NCBI GenBank assembly: GCA_025350405.1
Contig: JANXXX010000009.1
Span: 1 to 64,000 of the forward strand
Origin: Gallionella sp.
Lineage (GTDB): Bacteria; Pseudomonadota; Gammaproteobacteria; Burkholderiales; Gallionellaceae
Length of the DNA: 64,000 nt
Direction of reading: 5' to 3'
The position numbers were made by a program, and so were the translations under genes. Each line of letters starts with the position of its first letter. The first letter of the stretch is position 1. Positions 1 through 9,700 of this stretch are shown here, in pieces. The notes beneath the pieces were generated by a model. It saw only the letters and a program-made list of their open reading frames with translations, did not search any database and was not told the DNA's origin.

Positions 1-105
1 GCGCTGAGAAACATCAGCAAGAAGTGGACAATGCCAATCCGGGATTGGAAAGCCGCACTGAACCGCTTTACCATTCAGTTTGAAGAACGGATTTTACCGA
101 GTTAA
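1..105 (+). CDS. IS256-family transposase, C-terminal fragment (5' part lies outside the window)
   Basis: Frame 1 reads [34 protein letters not shown], matching the typical IS256-family C-terminus; stop at 103-105. Confidence 0.85.
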   Translation, partial: ALRNISKKWTMPIRDWKAALNRFTIQFEERILPS

Positions 106-111
106 TCGAAA

Positions 112-141
112 CCCCGTTTACACAAAATCCCGAACACCCCC
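112..141 (+). mobile_element. Right terminal inverted repeat region of the IS256-type element
   Basis: CCCCGTTTACACAAAATCCCGAACACCCC lies directly downstream of the transposase stop, as in IS256-family right ends; left end not in window. Confidence 0.6.
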
Positions 142-516
142 AAAAAAAGTGAAAACAGATCAGTTTTTTAACAATTCGGGCGCGCCTGAATAGTTTCCGC
201 TTCATGCGGATACTTGTTCGGCGCTTCCTTAACAGATACCTGCCGATATAATCAAAATATCTATCCGGTAATCACCTTTTTGTTGTGGTCAGTCTGGAAT
301 TGACCCCAATACCAATGCTAGGCTGTCCTATGTCAAATCATTACAATCCCAATAAGCTGATTGCTTGGGTCTACGAAACTTCATTACTTGGGTTAAAATC
401 CAATCGGTGCCAACAGTTTTGAGGCAGTCAGAGCAATAATTCCAAAAATCCACTACAACGCCTCCTGCAGCAGACAAGATAAGAGAGATAGTTTCTGATG
501 ATTTCGGAAAATACAA

Positions 517-2649
517 ATGAAAAATAAATTACTGTGGATATTGCTGGCATTTGCTGCCGCTGCGCTCGATACAACGCATGCTGCACCGTTACTTATGCCA
601 CTTCAACAACAGTCTAAAGCGGCGCATTTGTCCGCTGATGTTCTCACCCGGTATCATTACAAACATATACCGCTTGACGATATATTATCTTCGAAAATTT
701 TCGATAACTATCTGAAGATGCTGGATGGAGAAAAGGTGTTTTTTTTACAGGCTGACATCGATCAATTCGCAAACGCGCGAACCAAGCTTGATGATGCCAT
801 ACTCAACGAAGATTTGAGCATTCCGTTTACTATTTACAATCGTTATCAGCAGCGTATCACTGAGCGCATTGCATATGCACGTTCTTTGCTAAAAAAGGGC
901 TTTGATTTCGAGAGTAAGGAAAACTATCAATACACCCGCAAGGATGCCCCGTGGCCAAAATCTGAAGGTGAGGCAAATGATTTGTGGCGCAAGCGTGCCA
1001 AGAACGACTGGCTACGTCTCAAGTTGGCTGGCAAGGATGATAAAAGCATAGCCGAGACACTGGGCAAACGCTATGACAATTCCTTGCTCAGCCTTGCCAA
1101 GGTCAAAAGTGATGATGTATTTCAGAATTTCATGAATGCCTATGCGATGGCGATTGACCCGCATACCAATTATTTCGGCATTCGCGCTTCAGAAGAATTC
1201 GATATTTCGATGAGGTTATCGCTGGTCGGCATTGGGGCCGTACTTTATGACAAGGATGAGTACACCACCATCAAGGAGTTGCTGGCAGGCGGCCCGGCGG
1301 CCCTGTCAGGAAAATTGAAAATCGGCGACCGTATTGTGGGTGTCGGACAAGGTAAAAACAGCCCCACAACTGATGTAATGGGCTGGCGCATTGACGACAC
1401 GGTGGCATTGATACGTGGCGCTGAAGATTCTGTGGTGATGCTTGATGTGCTACCTGCCGAAGCAGGCCCCGACGGCCAACACAAACTCATTTCACTGGTA
1501 CGCAAAAAAATCAGCCTGGATAAACAGGCCGCCAAAAAATCCATTTTAGAGGTGAAAGAAGGAGGTGTAACTCGTCACATTGGAGTGATCTCCCTGCCGG
1601 GATTTTATCAGGATTTTGCTGCCCGCCAAAATGGCGACAAGGATTTCAAAAGCGCAACCAGAGATGTATCACGTCTGCTGGAAGAACTGAAAAAAGACAA
1701 AGTGGATAGCGTGTTGATCGACCTGCGTAACAATGGTGGCGGTTCATTAAATGAAGCTATTGAGCTGACAGGCCTGTTTATAGACAAAGGCCCGGTAGTA
1801 CAACAACGTGATTCCCGGGGTAATGTATCTGTTGAAAGTGATACTAATGCCGGACTTGTCTGGAATGGACCGCTGGGTGTGCTTATTAACCGCGCCTCGG
1901 CATCAGCCTCGGAAATTTTTGCAGCTGCGATACAGGATTACGGTCGTGGAGTGGTGATTGGCGAACCTAGTTTTGGTAAAGGCACCGTACAGACTGTGGT
2001 AGACCTGGATCAAATCGCAAAAAACGAAAAGCAAAAATTCGGCGAACTGAAGATGACCGTCGCCCAATTTTTTCGCATTAATGGCAGCACTACACAATTG
2101 CGCGGAGTGACGCCGGATATCAGCCTTCCGATGCTGACTGATGCGGAGAATTTCGGTGAATCCAGCTATGATAATGCCCTGCCGTGGACACAAATAAAGG
2201 CGGCTGACTATCGGCCTGCCGGTGATCTGACTGGCATTTTGTCCACATTGATAGCGATCCATGACTTGCGCATAAGCAAGGACAAAGACTTCCAATACCA
2301 GCAGGAAGATATTGCCGAGTTCAATGCGCTACGCAAGAAAAATCTGATCTCGCTCAATGAGGCTGACCGCCGCAAAGAACGCAAAGCGCAAGAAGCCCGG
2401 TTAAAGTTACATGAAAAAGACAGAAAAACTGCCCAAGGTGCCAATACGACAGACAATGAAGACAGGAGTCCTGCATTTCAGGACGATGGCCTGCAATCCA
2501 ATGAACGCAATCTCGACGCTGACCTAGCCATAGAAAAAGCGAATAAAAACGCCAAGGATGTATTGCTTAACGAAGCAGTGCATATACTCAGTGATGAGGT
2601 GGGCCTGCTGAAAGCCAATCCCAAGCTCGCTGCCAGCATATTGCCATAA
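517..2649 (+). CDS. prc: Carboxy-terminal processing (tail-specific) protease, S41 family with PDZ domain
   Basis: 710 aa; N-terminal signal peptide, Prc-type region (YHYKHIPLDDILSSKIFDNYLKMLDGEKVFF), PDZ (GPAALSGKLKIGDRIVGVGQG), S41 catalytic segments (LRNNGGGSLNEA, NRASASASEIFAAAIQDYGRGVVIGEPSFGKGTVQ). Confidence 0.92.
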   Translation: MKNKLLWILLAFAAAALDTTHAAPLLMPLQQQSKAAHLSADVLTRYHYKHIPLDDILSSKIFDNYLKMLDGEKVFFLQADIDQFANARTKLDDAILNEDLSIPFTIYNRYQQRITERIAYARSLLKKGFDFESKENYQYTRKDAPWPKSEGEANDLWRKRAKNDWLRLKLAGKDDKSIAETLGKRYDNSLLSLAKVKSDDVFQNFMNAYAMAIDPHTNYFGIRASEEFDISMRLSLVGIGAVLYDKDEYTTIKELLAGGPAALSGKLKIGDRIVGVGQGKNSPTTDVMGWRIDDTVALIRGAEDSVVMLDVLPAEAGPDGQHKLISLVRKKISLDKQAAKKSILEVKEGGVTRHIGVISLPGFYQDFAARQNGDKDFKSATRDVSRLLEELKKDKVDSVLIDLRNNGGGSLNEAIELTGLFIDKGPVVQQRDSRGNVSVESDTNAGLVWNGPLGVLINRASASASEIFAAAIQDYGRGVVIGEPSFGKGTVQTVVDLDQIAKNEKQKFGELKMTVAQFFRINGSTTQLRGVTPDISLPMLTDAENFGESSYDNALPWTQIKAADYRPAGDLTGILSTLIAIHDLRISKDKDFQYQQEDIAEFNALRKKNLISLNEADRRKERKAQEARLKLHEKDRKTAQGANTTDNEDRSPAFQDDGLQSNERNLDADLAIEKANKNAKDVLLNEAVHILSDEVGLLKANPKLAASILP

Positions 2650-2744
2650 TTGGATATACACTAACGCAGTTTAGTTATTCGTCCTCCAGAGGAACTGTTA
2701 GCTTGATAATAAATTACATGGTACAAATACTCTGTTAACCTGAT

Positions 2745-4580
2745 CTACGAAACAAATCCGCTCAACACACTTAAAAATTCATCACCATAGCGCGCCAGCT
2801 TGGCTTGCCCGACACCGCTGACCTGCGCCATTTCGCCCAGCGTGGCGGGACGCTGGTTAAGCATATCCAGCAGGGTGCTGTCGTGGAAGATAACGTAGGG
2901 CGGCACGCCTTGTTCGCGGGCGAGTTCCGTGCGTTTTGCCTTGAGGGCGATCCATAACGGATCGTCGTTCGCTCCGGCAAAGGGTTCGCGTGATTTTGCA
3001 GTGCGCTCGGCGCGCTGTGTCTTACGTTTAACCGGGTCTGCATCGCGGCGCAGCCATACTGCTTGTTCGCCGCGCAATATCGGGCGCGCGGCTTCAGTGA
3101 GCTTCAGTCCGCCGTAGGCTTCGATGTCTGATTCCAATACTCCACTTGCCACCAGTTGGCGGTACACACTGCTCCATTGCGCGCCGCTCAATTTCTTGCC
3201 GATGCCGAAGGTGGGCAGCGTGTGATGATTGAATTTTTCGACACGCTCGGTGATCTTGCCGATCAACACGTCGCTCAAGTGTCCCGCGCCGAAACGTTGT
3301 CCGGTGCGGTAGACGCAGGACAGCGCCATTTGCGCGGCCTGTGTCGCATCCCAGGTATCCACCGGTTCCAGACAGTTGTCACATGCGCCGCAATTGCCCG
3401 GATGTTCTTCGCCGAAATATCTCAGCACGGTTTGATGGCGGCAGGTGCTAGATTCGCAGTAGCCGAGCAGTGCGTCGAGCTTTTGCCTTTCCAGGCGCTT
3501 GCGCTCCTCGGGGGCCTCGCCGTTGTCTATCATCTGGCGCATCGACACCACGTCTCCCAGACCATAGGACAGCCAGGCGTTGGCGGGCAGGCCGTCGCGC
3601 CCGGCGCGTCCGGTTTCCTGATAATAGCCTTCCATGCTTTTCGGCAGATCGAGATGCGCGACGAAGCGCACGTTGGGTTTGTCTATCCCCATCCCGAACG
3701 CGACGGTCGCGACCATCACCACACCTTCTTCGCGCAGAAATCGGCTCTGGTGTTTGCTGCGTGTCGCGGCATCCAGCCCGGCGTGATAGGGCAGGGCGTC
3801 CCAGCCTTTTTCCTTCAGCCAGGCGGCGGTCTCATCGACTTTTTTGCGCGACAGGCAATACACGATGCCCGCATCGTTGGAATGTTCAGCGTCAAGAAAT
3901 GCCTGCAATTGCTGGCGCGCATTATTTTTCTGCGTGACGCGATAGCGGATGTTGGCGCGGTCAAAGCTGGAGACGAACTGGCGCGCCTGTTCCAGCGCCA
4001 GCCGTTCGACGATCTCGCCGCGCGTAGGAGTATCGGCGGTCGCGGTCAGCGCGATGCGCGGCACATCGGGGAAGCGTTCGTGCAACATGGTCAGCGCGCG
4101 GTACTCGGGGCGGAAGTCGTGACCCCATTGCGAGACGCAATGCGCTTCGTCGATCGCGAACAGAGCCAGCCCGTTACCTTCTTGCAAACGCTCCAGCAGA
4201 TTCAGGAAGCTGTCCGTCACCAGGCGCTCAGGCGCGACATAGAGCAAATCGAATTCGCCGCGCAGCAAACGATTTTGCACTTCGCGCGCTACATCGGTGC
4301 TTATGCTGGAATTGAGAAAGGCGGCTTTTACGCCGAGTTGGCACAGCGCATCCACTTGATCCTGCATCAGCGCGATTAGCGGCGAGACCACGATACCGAC
4401 ACCCGGACGCAGTAGCGCGGGAATTTGATAACACAGCGATTTACCACCACCGGTTGGCATCAACACCAGCGCATCGCCGCCAGCAACCACGTGCTCGACT
4501 ATTGCCTGCTGCTCGCCGCGAAAGGAGGCGTAGCCGAACACCTCGCGCAGGATTTGTGAGGCTTGTTGGGTGATTCTCAT
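2745..4580 (-). CDS. recQ: ATP-dependent DNA helicase RecQ
   Basis: Walker [21 protein letters not shown] motif, [10 protein letters not shown], zinc-binding cysteines, C-terminal HRDC. Start placed at [17 protein letters not shown] rather than at the ORF maximum (4688). Confidence 0.93.
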   Translation of the reverse strand: MRITQQASQILREVFGYASFRGEQQAIVEHVVAGGDALVLMPTGGGKSLCYQIPALLRPGVGIVVSPLIALMQDQVDALCQLGVKAAFLNSSISTDVAREVQNRLLRGEFDLLYVAPERLVTDSFLNLLERLQEGNGLALFAIDEAHCVSQWGHDFRPEYRALTMLHERFPDVPRIALTATADTPTRGEIVERLALEQARQFVSSFDRANIRYRVTQKNNARQQLQAFLDAEHSNDAGIVYCLSRKKVDETAAWLKEKGWDALPYHAGLDAATRSKHQSRFLREEGVVMVATVAFGMGIDKPNVRFVAHLDLPKSMEGYYQETGRAGRDGLPANAWLSYGLGDVVSMRQMIDNGEAPEERKRLERQKLDALLGYCESSTCRHQTVLRYFGEEHPGNCGACDNCLEPVDTWDATQAAQMALSCVYRTGQRFGAGHLSDVLIGKITERVEKFNHHTLPTFGIGKKLSGAQWSSVYRQLVASGVLESDIEAYGGLKLTEAARPILRGEQAVWLRRDADPVKRKTQRAERTAKSREPFAGANDDPLWIALKAKRTELAREQGVPPYVIFHDSTLLDMLNQRPATLGEMAQVSGVGQAKLARYGDEFLSVLSGFVS

Positions 4581-4791
4581 CGTCACTGAATTTCCTTTTG
4601 CTGGCTGCACTAGATTATGCCGTTGCCTACGCATCATACCTTGAGTATGTGAGTCGGGCATTGTGAAAAAAGTCACGGATTTTTGCATTGCACCAGGATA
4701 ATATTAGGAACATAATAATTTTTCCAGTCGATGTCATGCTGAAAGCGAGTGCCATTGTCCTGGGTGCGTTCATTTCTGTTTTTCGGAGTGT

Positions 4792-5187
4792 ATGATGCCA
4801 GCCAGCAAGATTTGCGTCGTTGTGGTTTCGGGTTCTCTTGAGCGTATGCAGATGGCGGCGATGGTTGCATCGGTCGGTGCTGTGAGCGGGCATGAGGTGG
4901 TGGTCTTCCTTTCGATGAATGCCTTGCCATACTTTGTCAAAGGCAATACCTCGAAGGCGCCGCATGAAGGCGATATGGGCAGGTTGATGGCAAGCAAGAA
5001 GGTGCCCGAATTCAAGACCCTGTTCGAGCAGGCAGTTGAATTGGGCGATGCGAAAATTTATCCATGCTCCATGGCGATGGATGTGCTCGGTATCGAGCAG
5101 GACGGACTTGAGAGTTATTTGCAGAACGCGACCGGTCTGACCAAGTTTCTTCACGATGCACAGGATGCGCAGGTTTGGACTTTCTGA
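4792..5187 (+). CDS. DsrE/DsrF-like (peroxiredoxin-like) sulfur carrier family protein
   Basis: 131 aa; [40 protein letters not shown] with a later single cysteine ([12 protein letters not shown]), as in DsrE-like proteins; followed by a TusA-like gene. Confidence 0.75.
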   Translation: MMPASKICVVVVSGSLERMQMAAMVASVGAVSGHEVVVFLSMNALPYFVKGNTSKAPHEGDMGRLMASKKVPEFKTLFEQAVELGDAKIYPCSMAMDVLGIEQDGLESYLQNATGLTKFLHDAQDAQVWTF

Positions 5188-5314
5188 TATGAGACTCGCA
5201 CAGCGAGCCTTTGTCCCCCTCGCCCTCCGGGAGAGGGATAGGGAAACGGGCATGACAGATTTTATTTTAAGGGATGGCTATGCCATACCCGTTTGATAGT
5301 CGGAGAATAACGAG

Positions 5315-5545
5315 ATGGCTGAGAAAATAATTGTCGATGGGCGCGGGAGCTTTTGTCCCGGGCCGTTGATGGAACTGATCGTTGCGCTGAAATCGGCGCA
5401 GGTCGGCGATGTGCTGGAGGTGTTGTCCACCGACAAGGGCTCGGCGAACGACATTCCGGAGTGGCTCAACAAGGTCGGTCACGAATATATTTCGACGACC
5501 GAATCGGATGGCGTGTGGCATATCACATTGCGCAAGGCGAAGTAG
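5315..5545 (+). CDS. TusA/SirA-like sulfurtransferase
   Basis: 76 aa; CPGP motif in VDGRGSFCPGPLMELIVALKSAQVGDVLEVLSTDKGSANDIPEWLNKVGHE. Confidence 0.88.
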   Translation: MAEKIIVDGRGSFCPGPLMELIVALKSAQVGDVLEVLSTDKGSANDIPEWLNKVGHEYISTTESDGVWHITLRKAK

Positions 5546-5581
5546 AAAAATTATGTAGCGATAACCGACTGGGAGAAAAAT

Positions 5582-6718
5582 ATGAAAAAGATATTGATAG
5601 TTGGCGGCGGCATGGGTGGCACGATACTGGCGAACAACCTGGCCAGACGATTAACCAATGAACTCAAGACCGGCAAGGTTCGCATCACGATGCTGTCGGC
5701 CTCCGAAAAACACATGTACCAGCCCGGCCTGCTTTATCTGGCAGTCGGCAAGATCACACCCGATGAACTGTATCGCGACCAGGCCAGCCTGCTTGAGCCG
5801 GGCATCGAATTTTTTGTTGATCCGGTCGAGGAATTCAAGCTCGACAACAACCAGGTGAAAACCAAAAGCGGCAAGACTTTCGATTACGACTACATGGCTA
5901 TTGCCACCGGTTCTCGGATGTTCCCGGAAGGCATCCCCGGCATGGTGGAGGGCGCGGAGACTTTCTATACCGAGGATACCGCGCTGAAGATGTTCAAGCG
6001 TTTGCAGTCGTTCGAGGGCGGCAAGGTGGTGATCACCGTCGGTGTGCCGCACAAGTGCCCGATGGCGCCGCTGGAAATCACTTTCATGCTGCACGATTAT
6101 TTCAAGGATCGCGGCCTTGCCGACAAGGTGCAGCTGCATTACACCTACCCGATCGGGCGCGTGCACAGCCTGGAGAACGTCGCCAAATGGGCAGCGCCGG
6201 AAATGGACAAGTTGGGCATCAAGTACGACACCTTCTTCAACATCAAGGAAGTGGACGCTAAGAATAAAATCCTGCGCAGCGAGGAGGGCGTCGATCTCAA
6301 GTATGACTTGCTCATTACCATACCCTCACATAAAGGCATGGAAGTGGTCGAGAAAAATGGCCTCGGCCAGAACGGCTGGATCCCGACCAACCGCACCAAG
6401 CTGAACATGGAAGGCCGCGACAACGTGTTCATCCTCGGCGACACGACCAATATCCCGATCAGCAAAGCCGGTTCCACCGCGCACTTCGAGGCCGACACTC
6501 TGGGCGAGAACCTCGCAGCGATCGTCAAGATGGGCATGCCGGTCAGGGAATACGATGGCAAGGTATTCTGCTTCATCGAGTGCGGCAAAGATCGCGCGAC
6601 CTATGCGATGTTCGACTACAAGAATCCGCCTGATCCCAAGGCACCGACCAAGGCTGTGCACTGGTTCAAGATGGCCTACAACAAGCTCTACTGGATATCC
6701 GCGCGCGGACTCCTGTAA
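5582..6718 (+). CDS. Sulfide:quinone oxidoreductase-like FAD flavoprotein
   Basis: 378 aa; N-terminal FAD Rossmann motif (ILIVGGGMGG), VGVPHKCPMAPLEI cysteine, C-terminal FCFIECG, GDTTNIPISKAGSTAHFEA. Confidence 0.85.
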   Translation: MKKILIVGGGMGGTILANNLARRLTNELKTGKVRITMLSASEKHMYQPGLLYLAVGKITPDELYRDQASLLEPGIEFFVDPVEEFKLDNNQVKTKSGKTFDYDYMAIATGSRMFPEGIPGMVEGAETFYTEDTALKMFKRLQSFEGGKVVITVGVPHKCPMAPLEITFMLHDYFKDRGLADKVQLHYTYPIGRVHSLENVAKWAAPEMDKLGIKYDTFFNIKEVDAKNKILRSEEGVDLKYDLLITIPSHKGMEVVEKNGLGQNGWIPTNRTKLNMEGRDNVFILGDTTNIPISKAGSTAHFEADTLGENLAAIVKMGMPVREYDGKVFCFIECGKDRATYAMFDYKNPPDPKAPTKAVHWFKMAYNKLYWISARGLL

Positions 6719-6732
6719 CGTGGAGGTGTGAC

Positions 6733-7362
6733 ATGAATACAGAAAACGTGAATACAGAAATCCGGGATGAAAAGGCGGTCATGGATTACGAGCTGGAGCG
6801 CGTGATTGCGGCGGCGCGGGATTCGCTGACCGATGAAATGGTCGGACGGCTCGCCGGCTCTGCCGCCGAGGCGCTCGATTTGATCGACAAGGCCGGGCGG
6901 GCAGGGCTGAGCAAAGCGATCCCGGCACTGGCCGAAATGGTCAACAACGGCGACCTTGAGCGGCTCGCGCAAATCGCTCGTGTCTACCACGCCGCACAGG
7001 ATGCACTAACCGATGAAATGGTCGGTCGCCTCGCGGAAACGCTGGGCGATGGAATGTTCCTGCTCGACCGGGTCAACCGCAGCGGCATTTGGCGACTGGT
7101 GGAAGTGGTAGAGCGTCTCGAATCCAGCGGCGCACTGGAGCGCATCGCCAAAAGTTTGCCGCAATTGCTGGAGCACCTCGACTTGGTGACCGGATTGCTG
7201 ACCAGCATGGAAAACGCGGCGCAGAAAACCCAGGTTCAACCAGTCTCAGGTGGCATCGGCAGTTTGTGGCACATAATGACGGATGAGAAATCAGTGCGCT
7301 CGCTGCAGTTCCTGTTGACCATGAGCGAACAATTGCAAGATCATTGCGCCAAACCCAAGTGA
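6733..7362 (+). CDS. DUF1641-type protein with an internal tandem duplication
   Basis: 209 aa; two 60-aa units starting AARDSLTDEMVGRLA and AAQDALTDEMVGRLA; located directly after an SQR-like gene as is common for DUF1641 proteins. Confidence 0.7.
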   Translation: MNTENVNTEIRDEKAVMDYELERVIAAARDSLTDEMVGRLAGSAAEALDLIDKAGRAGLSKAIPALAEMVNNGDLERLAQIARVYHAAQDALTDEMVGRLAETLGDGMFLLDRVNRSGIWRLVEVVERLESSGALERIAKSLPQLLEHLDLVTGLLTSMENAAQKTQVQPVSGGIGSLWHIMTDEKSVRSLQFLLTMSEQLQDHCAKPK

Positions 7363-7388
7363 TATTGAAATATCTGCATCAAAGTGAC

Positions 7389-7416
7389 AACGGCAGGAAG
7401 AACCTGCCGTTTTTTT
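7389..7416 (+). terminator. Rho-independent terminator of the sulfur cassette
   Basis: AACGGCAGG-AAGAA-CCTGCCGTT followed by a T run. Confidence 0.85.
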
Positions 7417-7612
7417 GCCATCGTCCGATTTTCACCCCAAGACGGTCAAAGTTGTCTTGGGAAAATAGCGCGTTTCATCGCAGGCCGATCGAAGATCCGA
7501 CGTGCCTTGCGGAAGCCTGAGTTGCATTTGCACGATTGTGTATTAGGGAGTAGCCTAGATATTAGGACGATATATGTTTTCGACAACTCACATCAGCCGG
7601 CAATAGTTCGAT

Positions 7613-7644
7613 CATCCCGATCTTAATCGTGGCGGGATGTTTTT
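7613..7644 (+). terminator. Terminator-like hairpin directly upstream of the GGDEF gene
   Basis: CATCCCG (7613-7619) pairs with CGGGATG (7633-7639), followed by TTTTT; the next gene begins at 7651. Confidence 0.6.
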
Positions 7645-7650
7645 AGAGAA

Positions 7651-9588
7651 GTGATGAGGAAACCATTTGTGGAATCCGTGATGCCACCGTCGGATCACTC
7701 CGGCGATAAGAGCCTTGACCCATATCTGCTGGTAGTTCGCGCCATGCAGGACGGCAACTACTCTCCTGCGTTTCCGGAAGGTACATTATCTGACCCGCTG
7801 GGGATAGAGTTGCGTATACTCGCCGCGACACTCGAACAGAGGTGCAGCGAAGTCGAGCTGCTGCAGAACATCATGCACGAGGTAGCGTCCGGTTTGCTGG
7901 TGGACGATGTGCTGGATCGTATTTACGAGCGTTTCCATTCCATCATCCCCTACAATCGCATGGGGCTGGCCTTGTTGAGCGAAGACCGAACCACACTCAC
8001 CCAATGCTGGCTGCGTTCGGATGCGGACGAAGTGATATTGCGACGCGGTTTTAGCGCACCGATCGGGAATAGTAGCTTGCAACAAGTTATGGCGACCGGC
8101 CAACCGCGCATCCTGAACGACCTCGAAGCCTATCTGGCCGAGTTGCCCAGTTCGCATAGCACGCGCATGATGATCAAAGAAGGCATGCGTTCCAACCTCG
8201 CATGCCCGTTGGTCGCTCAGGGAAAACCCATTGGCTTCCTGTTCTTCGCTAGCCGCCAGAAAAATGTCTATCAACATCTGCATCAGCAAATTTTTATGCA
8301 AATTGCAGCACAGGTTTCCATTCTGGTCGAGAAGCAATGCCTCGCGCAAATGCTGCACGAGAACGAGGAAGAACGCTACAAGACCATCGTGCGCTCAACC
8401 CTGGACGGCTTTTGGCTAATAGATGCGCAGGGCCAGCTACTGGATGTCAACGACGCTGCCTGCGAACTATCGGGTTATCGCCGCGAGGAATTGCTGACCA
8501 TGCACGTCAGTGATCTGGAAGCCTCGGAGACGCCGGAGGAAACCGCCCGCCACATCCAGAAAGTGATAGCCTGCGGCAGCGACCGTTTCGAAACGCGGCA
8601 TCTCCGCAAGGATGGGCACATCTTTGATATCGAGGTCAGCACCAATTTTTTGGCTATAAATGGCGGGCGTTTCTTCTCCTTCATGCGCGACATCAGTGCG
8701 CGCAAGCGCGCGGAGGAAGAAATCCGTCTGAAAGCGTTATTGCTGGACAACGTGAACGATTCGGTGTTCCTGGCCGATCAGCTAGGCAATATCCACTACG
8801 TCAACGAAACCGCCTGCCGGATTCTGGGCTACACGCAACAGGAAATTTGCGGCCTAAATCTGCGCGCTCTGGATAGTACGGAATATGCACATCTGATCCA
8901 GCTGCGTATGGACAAACTATTGCTGCGCGGACAAGCCATCTTTGAAACCGCTCATATATGCAAGGATGGAACCATCCTGCCGGTGGAGCTCAACGTCCGC
9001 CTGATCGAATCCAATGGCAACACACTCTTCCTTGGCGTCGCCCGCGACATCATGGATAGGAAGCTGGCCGAAAAACATGCCCACCTCGCCTACCACGATC
9101 CGCTCACCGGACTGCCCAACCGGCGGCGCGTGATAGAGCGCATCGAATATGCACTGGTACGGGCCACACGATACGAACGGCTGGTCGCGGTGATGTTTCT
9201 CGATCTCGATAACCTCAAGATGATCAATGACGCGCTGGGGCACGATGTCGGCGACGAAGTGATCATCGCTGCTGCAGGTAGAATAACCTTCTGCGTGCGC
9301 CAGGACGACGCCGTCTCGCGATTGGGCGGCGATGAATTCGTAGTGTTGCTGAGCGAGATCAAAGATGTCGGCGAAGCACAAGCCGTTGCCGAAAAAATCC
9401 TGGCGGAACTTGCGGCACCCATGAGTATAGCTGGTCAAACCATCTCACTCTCCAGCAGCATTGGCATCAGCCTTTACCCCGATGACAGCATTGATCCGCA
9501 AACGCTGATCTCCCTCGCCGACAGCGCCATGTACAAAGCCAAACGCTCAGGGAAAAATCGTATCTGGTTGTATGGAGAAGATGCCTGA
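7651..9588 (+). CDS. Diguanylate cyclase with GAF, two PAS and a GGDEF domain
   Basis: 645 aa; GAF-like N-terminal half, two PAS/PAC segments (SFMRDISARKRAEEEI; GVARDIMDRKLAEKHA), DPLTGLPNRR and RLGGDEFVVLL. No EAL domain seen. Confidence 0.88.
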   Translation: MMRKPFVESVMPPSDHSGDKSLDPYLLVVRAMQDGNYSPAFPEGTLSDPLGIELRILAATLEQRCSEVELLQNIMHEVASGLLVDDVLDRIYERFHSIIPYNRMGLALLSEDRTTLTQCWLRSDADEVILRRGFSAPIGNSSLQQVMATGQPRILNDLEAYLAELPSSHSTRMMIKEGMRSNLACPLVAQGKPIGFLFFASRQKNVYQHLHQQIFMQIAAQVSILVEKQCLAQMLHENEEERYKTIVRSTLDGFWLIDAQGQLLDVNDAACELSGYRREELLTMHVSDLEASETPEETARHIQKVIACGSDRFETRHLRKDGHIFDIEVSTNFLAINGGRFFSFMRDISARKRAEEEIRLKALLLDNVNDSVFLADQLGNIHYVNETACRILGYTQQEICGLNLRALDSTEYAHLIQLRMDKLLLRGQAIFETAHICKDGTILPVELNVRLIESNGNTLFLGVARDIMDRKLAEKHAHLAYHDPLTGLPNRRRVIERIEYALVRATRYERLVAVMFLDLDNLKMINDALGHDVGDEVIIAAAGRITFCVRQDDAVSRLGGDEFVVLLSEIKDVGEAQAVAEKILAELAAPMSIAGQTISLSSSIGISLYPDDSIDPQTLISLADSAMYKAKRSGKNRIWLYGEDA

Positions 9589-9700
9589 AAGAATCTTTGG
9601 GCCGTTGCCGTGAGGAAAAATAGTTCAGCCCAGCATTTCTCCAACCCGAGCTAATCGTTACTCGAATACTCAGTCGAGTGTCTACTTTGCAAAGAAATCA

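Noticed and set aside
142-300. Minus-strand peptide VSVKEAPNKYPHEAETIQARPNC* as a gene remnant next to the IS end
   Set aside because: Only about 23 codons, preceded by an in-frame stop, and not recognisable; too weak to claim.
3156-4379. 407-aa ORF antisense to recQ
   Set aside because: RecQ on the other strand is unambiguous; the antisense frame is open because of GC-rich codon bias and shows no recognisable motifs.
7420-7612. c-di-GMP (GEMM) riboswitch before the GGDEF gene
   Set aside because: Consensus core sequences of the GEMM aptamer were not found; only generic hairpins remain.
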